NCBI RefSeq assembly: GCF_029229925.1
Contig: NZ_CP107254.1
Coordinates: forward strand, 2,604,001-2,668,000
Source: Halorhabdus sp. BNX81
GTDB taxonomy: Archaea; Halobacteriota; Halobacteria; Halobacteriales; Haloarculaceae
Reading direction: 5' to 3'
Length of the DNA: 64,000 nt
Positions within the stretch are counted from its first letter, which is position 1. The number at the start of each line of letters is the position of its first letter. A program made the translations under genes and the position numbers. Positions 57,970 through 64,000 of the stretch are shown here, piece after piece. The notes under the pieces were generated by a model that did no database searches, was not told the DNA's origin, and saw nothing but the letters and a program-made list of their open reading frames with translations.

Positions 57970-59249
57970 CATCACATTCCATTCGAGAGGATCGCGACGA
58001 CAGCTACGTCGTCATCGGCGACGGCGTCGCCGGGAGTTCCGCGGCCGACGTCCTGGCCGAGCGGGCCGACGACGCCGCGATCACCGTCCTGACTGCCGAG
58101 AGCGAGCCGCTGTACAACCGCATCCTCATCAAGGAGTACGCCAAGGGGACCGTCCCCGAGGAGACAGTCCAGATCCACGACCAGGCGTGGTACGACGAGC
58201 GCGACATCGACCTCGAACTCGATACGCGCGTGAGCACGATCGAAACCGACGACAACGCGGTCGTGACTGCGGGGGGCGAGCGCTACCACTACGACAAACT
58301 CCTCGTGGCGACGGGCGGGACGCCGCGGTCGCTGCCCGTGCCCAACGCCGACGCCGAGGGCGTGACGTCGTTCTGGACGATCGAGGACGCACGCCGGATT
58401 CGGGAGAAGGCGGCGGCCGCCGAGACCGGGACGATCGTCGGCGGCGGCCTGCTTGGCATCGACTACGCCGCGATCGCGGCCGCCCAGGATGTCGACGCGA
58501 GCTACCTGATCCGCGAGGACCGGTGGTTCTCGCGAGCGATGTCCGAGACCGGCGCTGCAATCGTCCACGACGCCCTTGAAGAACGCGGGGTCACGCCCGT
58601 CCTCGAGACCACCGTCGATCACTTCGAGACCGACGACGACGGCCACGTCGTCGCGACGGTCGACTCCGAGGGTGACGTCTACGACAGCGACTGCGTCGGC
58701 GTCGCCATCGGGACCGAGTCCAACACCGCGTTCCTCGAAGGGACGCCGATAACAGTCGAGGACGGCGTCGTCGTCGACGGTCGTCTCCAGACGGACGACC
58801 CCGACGTCTACGCGGCGGGTGACGTCGCACAGTACCACGACCGACGGCTCGGTCGGCCGGTCAAGAACGGCTCGTGGGGCAGCGCCGCCGCACAGGGTGA
58901 ACACGCGGCCGAGAACATGCTCGCCCCCGCCGGGGCCGGCGAGCACTTCGAGTTCGTCCCCTCCTATACGGTGACGCACTTCTCGTTCCCGATGGCCTCG
59001 TTTGGTCACCCGGGCCTCGGGGAGACCTACCGCGAACGCAAGTACGGCGAGACGGAGTGGCGACGGCTGGCCTTCCGGGACGGCATGCTCGTCGGCGGAG
59101 TCCTGATCGGGGACCTCTCCGTGCTCCAGCCGCTGAAGGAACTCACGGCGAGCGGTCGACGTATCCAGGGCCGAGCGGGCGAACTCCTCGCGCCGACGTT
59201 CGACGGGTTCGCGGACGTCACCGCCCCGTCGCCGATCGCTTCCGACTGA
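57966..59249 (+). CDS. FAD-dependent NAD(P)H oxidoreductase (NirB/rubredoxin-reductase type)
   Basis: A 427-residue pyridine nucleotide-disulfide oxidoreductase-fold enzyme. The FAD Rossmann motif is VVIGDGVAGSSAADVL, the NAD motif is IVGGGLLGIDYAAIAAAQ, and the FAD-closing motif is DPDVYAAGDVAQYHDR. It belongs to the NADH:acceptor reductase group that includes NirB N-domains and rubredoxin reductases. The redox-active CxxC of thioredoxin-like reductases is absent. It is preceded by the module at 57864. It may feed electrons to sulfur or nitrogen oxyanion metabolism, which is inference from context. Confidence 0.9.
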   Translation: MTSHSIREDRDDSYVVIGDGVAGSSAADVLAERADDAAITVLTAESEPLYNRILIKEYAKGTVPEETVQIHDQAWYDERDIDLELDTRVSTIETDDNAVVTAGGERYHYDKLLVATGGTPRSLPVPNADAEGVTSFWTIEDARRIREKAAAAETGTIVGGGLLGIDYAAIAAAQDVDASYLIREDRWFSRAMSETGAAIVHDALEERGVTPVLETTVDHFETDDDGHVVATVDSEGDVYDSDCVGVAIGTESNTAFLEGTPITVEDGVVVDGRLQTDDPDVYAAGDVAQYHDRRLGRPVKNGSWGSAAAQGEHAAENMLAPAGAGEHFEFVPSYTVTHFSFPMASFGHPGLGETYRERKYGETEWRRLAFRDGMLVGGVLIGDLSVLQPLKELTASGRRIQGRAGELLAPTFDGFADVTAPSPIASD

Positions 59250-59261
59250 AACAGGTCTTTT

Positions 59262-59560
59262 TCGAAAAAAGTGCGGGCCGTTACTGCTTCGACGCGACCG
59301 ACCCGGACGAACGGGAGCCGTCCCAGCCCGGAGAACATGACGTGATGGTGGACGGGCTGGTAGATCTCGAGCGCGTCCCCGTCGCGATGGGCCAGGACGT
59401 TCTCGGCGGCAGTCGCGGCCTGGTGTTTCGAGACGTGGAGGATCGGCTCGCGACCGTTGGCGTCGCCGACGACCGCGAACGCCCGCGTCTGTCGGGCGGG
59501 ATCGACCTGGAGATACACGTCACGACCGACGGCCGGGTTGGTCAAACACCCAGTTCTCCA
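59262..59560 (-). pseudogene. remnant of a pyridine-nucleotide-disulfide oxidoreductase
   Basis: The minus strand reads VYLQVDPARQTRAFAVVGDANGREPILHVSKHQAATAAENVLAHRDGDALEIYQPVHHHVMFSGLGRLPFVRVG. This matches the GD-A-NG FAD motif and the following helix of haloarchaeal dihydrolipoamide-dehydrogenase-like flavoenzymes. The N-terminal half and the dimerisation domain are missing on both sides, so it is a fragment rather than a gene. The plus-strand frame over it is a shadow. Confidence 0.6.
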
Positions 59561-59744
59561 CCGGACTTCACGCCACCGAGACACCCGTCGTTGTCCACGA
59601 TGGTCGCCGCCTCCATCGTCCGGGGAGCCACAATCGAGATGGCGAATTCGACAGGTAGTAAGCAATGATTTGTACTTCAGCAAAATATCCTTCTGAAAGC
59701 GAAGCGAAGTTTTTAATATTGTGAAGCCAGTACAAGATAATGCA

Positions 59745-60419
59745 ATGGAATCCGAGACAGACGACGCGAGCGGTATCCCGTTGATTGGCGATGAGTTCCC
59801 CCACCTCGCAGTCGAGACGACGCACGGGGAGATCGACCTCCCTGACGATTACGCGGGCGAGTGGGTCGTGCTCTTCAGCCATCCGGGCGACTTCACGCCG
59901 GTCTGTACGTCCGAATTTGTCGCGTTCGAGGACCGACGCGAGGAGTTCGAGCAACGCGATGCCAATCTGATCGGCCTCTCGGTCGATCGCGTCCACTCCC
60001 ACCTCAAGTGGGTCGACTGGATCGAAGAAGAGATCGGCGTCGAGATTGGCTTCCCGATCATTGCCGACGAGAGCGGCCGGGTCGGCGAACAACTCGGCAT
60101 GATCCAGTCCGGCGCCGGAACGAGTACTGTCCGCGCCGTCTTCGTCGTCGATACCGAGGGCGTCGTCCGGCAGGTGCTGTACTACCCCGAGGAGATCGGC
60201 CGCAACATCGACGAGATCCTGCGCTCGCTGGACGCCCTGCAGAAGAGCGACGACGAGGGCGTGGCTACGCCGGCAAACTGGCCCGAGAACGAGCGCTTCG
60301 GCGATCGCGTCCTCCTGCCGCCGCCAGGGAGTCGGGAGGCAGTCGAACAGCGCGAGAGCGAGGCCGACGACGAGGGCTACGAGCAGTACGACTGGTGGTT
60401 TACCCTCTCCGAGCAGTAG
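59745..60419 (+). CDS. 1-Cys peroxiredoxin (Prx6 type)
   Basis: A 224-residue peroxiredoxin. The peroxidatic Cys is in SHPGDFTPVCTSEFVAFEDR (Cys 54), with the conserved Thr/Pro before it and Arg in AGTSTVRAVFVVD. The C-terminal extension, WPENERFGDRVLLPPPGSREAVEQRESE and then YDWWFTL, is typical of the archaeal Prx6/1-Cys group. It reduces H2O2 and alkyl hydroperoxides. ATG 59745 is used; a TATA (TTTTTAATATT) lies 25-30 bases upstream, so the transcript is probably leaderless. Confidence 0.93.
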   Translation: MESETDDASGIPLIGDEFPHLAVETTHGEIDLPDDYAGEWVVLFSHPGDFTPVCTSEFVAFEDRREEFEQRDANLIGLSVDRVHSHLKWVDWIEEEIGVEIGFPIIADESGRVGEQLGMIQSGAGTSTVRAVFVVDTEGVVRQVLYYPEEIGRNIDEILRSLDALQKSDDEGVATPANWPENERFGDRVLLPPPGSREAVEQRESEADDEGYEQYDWWFTLSEQ

Positions 60420-60625
60420 CCTCGCAGGCAACTCCAGCGCGACGCACTCTACTCAGCCCCGTCGAACCAGTTCTCGACGTTCCCGAAGACGCGTCCGGCC
60501 GCCGCCGTTTCGGCGTGTCGTTCCGGCGTGACGAAGCCGATTTACCAGTATTTTTAGCAGGGTTTGCCGAACCAATTATATAAATATTTCCGGTATCTAT
60601 GACGCTTCTATAGGCTGTTGTCAGC

Positions 60626-60754
60626 ATGAGTGAATCCGATTTTGTCCGGCGTCCACAGTTCGGCCAACTCAGCAGAGGGTGGAAATCGCTTGAACGGGGC
60701 TGGAAAGCCGTTTTATTGGGTATGGTTGTCGTCACTTTTGTCATCGTTTTCTAG
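60626..60754 (+). CDS. 42-residue tail-anchored small membrane protein
   Basis: ATG 60626 to TAG 60752-60754 codes MSESDFVRRPQFGQLSRGWKSLERGWKAVLLGMVVVTFVIVF. A basic cytoplasmic part with repeated Trp-Lys motifs is followed by one C-terminal helix (residues about 28-42). A strong TATA (TTATATAAATATT, near 60578) lies about 45 bases upstream. It precedes the YeiH-type exporter by 43 bases on the same strand. I know no family; it may be a small partner of that transporter. Confidence 0.6.
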   Translation: MSESDFVRRPQFGQLSRGWKSLERGWKAVLLGMVVVTFVIVF

Positions 60755-60797
60755 CCGACTTGTAACATAATAGAGTGTACACAATGTGTAGTAGACG

Positions 60798-61802
60798 ATG
60801 AGACGATCAGTCGCTCGGGTGATTCCCGGCATAGTGTTGCTCGCACTCGGCGGTGGGATCGCACAGTTGCTTGCGGGGACAGTCGTGCCGATCAATGAAT
60901 TGATCGTGGCGGTTGGGCTCGGTGCACTCCTCGCCAATACGGTCGGCACGCCGGCCTGGGCGAAAAGCGGCATCGCAACGCACAAGCTCTGGCTGGAAAC
61001 CGGTATCGTCCTCATGGGCGCACGGATCGCGATCGGACAGCTGTTCAGCGTCGGGCCGGCACTGCTGGTGTTCGTCGTCGGGTTTCTGACGATCAGCCTT
61101 GTGATCGGTGAGGCGATCGCACGCAATGTCTTCCGGATCAACGAGCGGTTGGGGTCGCTGTTGGCGGCCGGGTACGCCGTGTGTGGGGTTTCAGCCATCG
61201 TCGCCGTCTCCGGTAGCGTCCGCGCGAAAAGCGAGCAGATCGCCTACGCCGTCGCGACGATTCTGCTGTTCGATGCCGCCACGCTGGCGGTCTATCCGAT
61301 CATCGGTCGCCGCCTCGAGTTACCGGACATCGTCTTTGGCACCTGGGCCGGAGTCAGTATGGTTTCGACGGGGCCCGTCGTCGCAGCCGGTTTCGCCTAT
61401 TCGCCACAGGCCGGAGAGTGGGCCACCGTGACGAAACTCGGCCGGAACGTCTTCATCGGGGTCGTCGCCGTCCTCTATGCGGTGTATTATGCCCGACAAC
61501 GCGATACCGGACAGGCCGGCGGTGCCAGTTGGCGATACCTCTGGGAGGAGTTTCCCAAGTTCGTCATCGGCTTTCTCGCGATGGCAGGAATCGCGAGTCT
61601 CGGGTTGCTTTCTTCGGACGACGTTGCACTCCTCACGTCGGGCTACCAGGGGTTGTTCCTCGTGGCGTTCGTCGGTCTCGGGATGGAGATCGACCTCCGG
61701 AAGATGCGGTCGGTCGGGATCAAACCAGTGTTGGTCGTCTTCTCGTCGCTGCTCGTCGTGAGCTTGCTCTCCTTGCTCGCGTCGATGCTGCTGTTCGGTT
61801 GA
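60798..61802 (+). CDS. YeiH/UPF0324-family putative sulfate or sulfite exporter
   Basis: A 334-residue membrane protein with about ten helices. It carries the UPF0324 signature: GGGIAQLLAGTVVPINELIVAVGLGALLANT, then WLETGIVLMGARIAIGQLF and AAGYAVCGVSAIVAVSGSVRAKSEQIAYAVATILLFDAATLAVYPIIGR. Homologues (YeiH) export sulfur oxyanions and accompany sulfur genes. It is convergent with a TDT/SLAC1 transporter gene. Confidence 0.88.
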   Translation: MRRSVARVIPGIVLLALGGGIAQLLAGTVVPINELIVAVGLGALLANTVGTPAWAKSGIATHKLWLETGIVLMGARIAIGQLFSVGPALLVFVVGFLTISLVIGEAIARNVFRINERLGSLLAAGYAVCGVSAIVAVSGSVRAKSEQIAYAVATILLFDAATLAVYPIIGRRLELPDIVFGTWAGVSMVSTGPVVAAGFAYSPQAGEWATVTKLGRNVFIGVVAVLYAVYYARQRDTGQAGGASWRYLWEEFPKFVIGFLAMAGIASLGLLSSDDVALLTSGYQGLFLVAFVGLGMEIDLRKMRSVGIKPVLVVFSSLLVVSLLSLLASMLLFG

Positions 61803-61826
61803 TCGTTGTGGCGGGCACGAAGGATG

Positions 61827-62948
61827 TCACTCCGGTGTGAAGGCGTGCCCACGGAGGATCATCCGGGTGGTGAAAAGGGCCGTGACGGTCCAGACGATCA
61901 CGAGCAGCCCGGTGACACCGGCCAGAATCGCTTCAAAGGCCGCAACCTCAAGGAGGTGGCCCATCACACCCGCCGAGATCGCAAAGGCACCAGTCGGGAA
62001 CGTGTAGGCCCACCAAGTGAAGAAAAACGGATGATCGCGACGGCTGAGGTAATAAGCCAGGATAGCGACCGTCAACAGGAACCACCAGGCTGAAAAGCCC
62101 CAGAGAACGATCGCGAGCAGTTTCATGCTCGCGACGATGGGCTCGACGGCGAGGTCGAATCCGACGCCCGCCTGGAGGGCACGGATGAACCGTCCGATGG
62201 CAATGACCAGGACGGCCGTCGGCGCGAGCCCGATCACGAACGTCGGCGCGAGTTTCTCCTCCGGCAACGACTCGTAGGCGTAGCGATGGAGGATGATCGA
62301 GCCGAAGAAAATGAACATGAAGCTCCCGACGCCGAGCGCCATCAATGAGACGACGAAGATGAACTGGCCGAGTGCACTCCCGGCGTAGTAGTTTTCGACC
62401 AGCCAGAACCCCAGCAGCGGGATCACGAGATGCGAAACTGGGGGGATATACCACGCGAACACACCGTGGTGGGAGCCGATATTATCATTGGCAAACATGA
62501 TCGTGACCAACAGGAGTCCGAACCCGAAGATACCGATACTGCCAGTCACGAACAGCCCGACCAGCACTGATTCGAGAACAGGGGCCGGAAGAACACCCTG
62601 CATCGTCCGAGCAATGCCAACACCGAGAACGATCAGCGTAATCGGCATCGTCGGGAAGAACTGACTCCGGATCGGATGTGACAGATCCGTCCGGACCTGA
62701 TCCGGGTGGGTCACGATTCGGAGTACCCAGGGGATGGTGAAGACGACCGTCAGAATGGCCGTCAACACGACGAAAAACTGTGCAAGCGTGGCGACCGGCC
62801 CGAGCGAGTACTCGGCAGCGACCAGCGCCAGGGCCACACCCAAGGCACCGGTCCCCATCGTCGAACCGAACCACTGCGGTCCAAAGTACTCCGGGATACC
62901 GGCCAGCCGCGACTCCGTCCGTCCGGTCCGTGTCGTCGATGCGCTCAT
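61827..62948 (-). CDS. TDT/SLAC1-family transporter (TehA/Ssu1-like)
   Basis: A 373-residue membrane protein with ten helices. It starts RLAGIPEYFGPQWFGSTMGTGALGVALALVAAEYSLGPVATLAQFFVVLTAIL, the TDT-family opening with the Phe/Gly/Thr-rich first helix. Typical later segments are ANDNIGSHHGVFAWYIPPVSHLVIPLLGF and FFTWWAYTFPTGAFAISAGVMGHLL. Family members export sulfite (Ssu1), carry malate, or act as anion channels (SLAC1). With a YeiH-type gene next to it, sulfite/sulfate anion export is the likely theme. Confidence 0.9.
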   Translation of the reverse strand: MSASTTRTGRTESRLAGIPEYFGPQWFGSTMGTGALGVALALVAAEYSLGPVATLAQFFVVLTAILTVVFTIPWVLRIVTHPDQVRTDLSHPIRSQFFPTMPITLIVLGVGIARTMQGVLPAPVLESVLVGLFVTGSIGIFGFGLLLVTIMFANDNIGSHHGVFAWYIPPVSHLVIPLLGFWLVENYYAGSALGQFIFVVSLMALGVGSFMFIFFGSIILHRYAYESLPEEKLAPTFVIGLAPTAVLVIAIGRFIRALQAGVGFDLAVEPIVASMKLLAIVLWGFSAWWFLLTVAILAYYLSRRDHPFFFTWWAYTFPTGAFAISAGVMGHLLEVAAFEAILAGVTGLLVIVWTVTALFTTRMILRGHAFTPE

Positions 62949-63635
62949 AGTCTTGTGTATTCATCCAAATACTACCCAATAATACGGATAAGGATTCCGA
63001 TCAGTAAATCAGCTACAAACAATCAGGAACGAAAGACACCGGCACGAGCAACGACGGTGCGGGTCTCGTCGAACGGTTGAATCGTCCCCCCCGAAGGCGA
63101 CAGATCGGTTATGAGTGCTTGTGGCCCACCGCACCGGGCGCGAGCGTCGGAATGCCACCAGTTTCCGAGCCTGGCTGTTGTACGTATGTCACAAGGATAC
63201 GCAGGACCCTGTCACCAAGAGTAGCTATTTTGAGGGTGTCCTAACGGTGTTACGCCTATATTTATACGTATCCAACCCATAGTAATGGTCGAATAAGACA
63301 AGACCGGCGAAGGCAACCCTACCGGCATGCGCCGTCGCGTCCACGACTGAGACGTGGGATAGCAAGCGCGACCTCGCCCACCAGAGAAGAGAGCGGGCAA
63401 TCGATACCGCGGCCAATGTGATCGTCACGCCGGACGACGGGTCCAAGTCCGACGGCGAATTGCTGGTCGCCAGTAGTAGGATGTCGTCGGCGTGGGAGTG
63501 CCCCCGCGGATCGAACGCGATATCGTCGATCGGGGCGGGGCCAACAGTTACCAGTATGTGCCGATTTCATGCGTTTTAGGCGCTCTAACGCCATATTTCG
63601 AGCGATTTATGCCGCTACAGTCGAATATATATGTG
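62949..63635. other. non-coding region with duplicated promoter module and no intact gene
   Basis: A stretch of about 690 bases. Near 62950-62985 is the promoter of the TDT gene on the minus strand. At 63249-63288 is the second copy of the module found at 57864, followed by an ATG (63285) and a frame of only three codons before TAA. The sequence after it is GC-rich but carries only broken frames; the gene the module once served is probably lost. Confidence 0.55.
63249..63288 (+). promoter_or_regulatory. promoter module, second copy
   Basis: It is aligned with 57864-57903 without gaps, sharing TTACGCCTA, ATTTAT, GTAT, CAACCC, TAGT and ATG. It drives no intact gene within 340 bases; the AhpD-like gene starts at 63636 and has its own AT-rich upstream. 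Confidence 0.55.
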
Positions 63636-63980
63636 ATGTCGAAATCCGACGAACTCGCCGAGATGAAGCAAAGTCTCCACCAACTCGTTGGCGAAGCCGA
63701 GAACCTCGAAGGGTTCGCCGGCTACGTCGAAGCCACAGAGAGCCCGGGGGCGCTCGATACGAAGACCAAGGAACTCATGTCCCTGGCTGTCGGGTGTGTG
63801 GCGCGGTGTGAACACTGCGTCCTCTGGCACATGGACGGCGCGCTCGAGGCCGGTGCGACCCGCGAGGAGGTCATCGAGACGCTCGAAGTCGCCGTCCTGA
63901 TGGGCGGCGGTCCGGCGATGACCTACGCGATCGAGGCCTACGAGATCCTCGAGGAACTGGAAGCCGAGAAAGGCGCCTGA
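63636..63980 (+). CDS. carboxymuconolactone-decarboxylase/AhpD-like protein
   Basis: A 114-residue helical protein of the CMD/AhpD superfamily. The active motif CEHCVLWHMDGAL holds Cys 58, Cys 61 and His 65, the CxxC...H used by AhpD-type disulfide reductases. Upstream Glu (in TKELMSLAVGCVAR) is also conserved. It could act as a small peroxide or disulfide reductase, in keeping with the peroxiredoxin nearby. ATG 63636 is used; AT-rich CGAATATATATG precedes it directly. Confidence 0.9.
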   Translation: MSKSDELAEMKQSLHQLVGEAENLEGFAGYVEATESPGALDTKTKELMSLAVGCVARCEHCVLWHMDGALEAGATREEVIETLEVAVLMGGGPAMTYAIEAYEILEELEAEKGA

Positions 63981-64000
63981 GGACTCCCCTCCATTATTTC

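Overview
The window is chromosomal DNA of a halophilic archaeon (class Halobacteria). The evidence is GC-rich genes coding very acidic proteins, Tat-type lipoprotein signals, a HalX response regulator, several haloarchaea-typical DUF families, TATA boxes lying about 25-30 bp before start codons (leaderless-style genes), and three archaeal-type tRNAs without encoded CCA. I do not assign a genus.

0-16 kb: the end of a glycosyltransferase, a RadA/KaiC-like ATPase with a small downstream gene, a HalX response regulator, two paralogous small membrane proteins separated by a degenerate tandem repeat, an alcohol dehydrogenase, a cyclophilin, a GNAT acetyltransferase, and a complete dipeptide/oligopeptide ABC operon (binding protein, two permeases, two ATPases). 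The binding protein appears circularly permuted: the family's C-terminal half directly follows the lipoprotein signal and the family's N-terminal half comes last.

16.2-25.6 kb: an integrated element in tRNA-Val(GAC). A 24-bp direct repeat of the tRNA 3' end marks both ends (16285-16308 and 25566-25589). It carries a tyrosine integrase, a primase-like replication protein next to an AT-rich candidate origin, a SWIM zinc-finger protein with a palindromic operator, and a notably AT-rich block in which two ParB-like proteins bracket an unknown 300-residue protein, followed by a 74-residue protein and a divergent beta-class DNA methyltransferase. This block is the best candidate for an undescribed gene system.

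25.6-35 kb: accessory DNA. It holds T-arm-derived palindromes, two paralogous small proteins resembling nitrile-hydratase-type RiPP leaders (one with a Cys/Gly-rich tail) divergent from an ABC-2 exporter, a metallophosphatase, an aminopeptidase, a transducer remnant, and an AT-rich pair (membrane protein; PD-(D/E)XK-like protein) before tRNA-Arg(TCT).

35-51.7 kb: mostly core genes (methyltransferase, DUF373 protein, CDF transporter, tRNA-Val(TAC), DUF192 protein, creatininase-like protein, MptD, aldo/keto reductase, IleS), a pentapeptide-repeat/K+-channel fusion, a VapBC pair with a near-perfect palindrome at its promoter, and a pilin-like secreted protein. A structured GC-rich element present at 2.1-2.5 kb recurs at 45.6-46.1 kb with compensatory stem changes.

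51.7-64 kb: a BtuFCD/Fec-type uptake operon continuing into TrmO-like, NifX-like and MBL-fold genes; two small regulators; then a redox/sulfur-flavoured region (FAD oxidoreductase, 1-Cys peroxiredoxin, a 42-residue membrane protein, a YeiH-type exporter, a TDT/SLAC1 transporter, an AhpD-like CxxC protein). A conserved promoter module of about 40 bp occurs twice there, once before the FAD oxidoreductase and once before a stretch with no intact gene.
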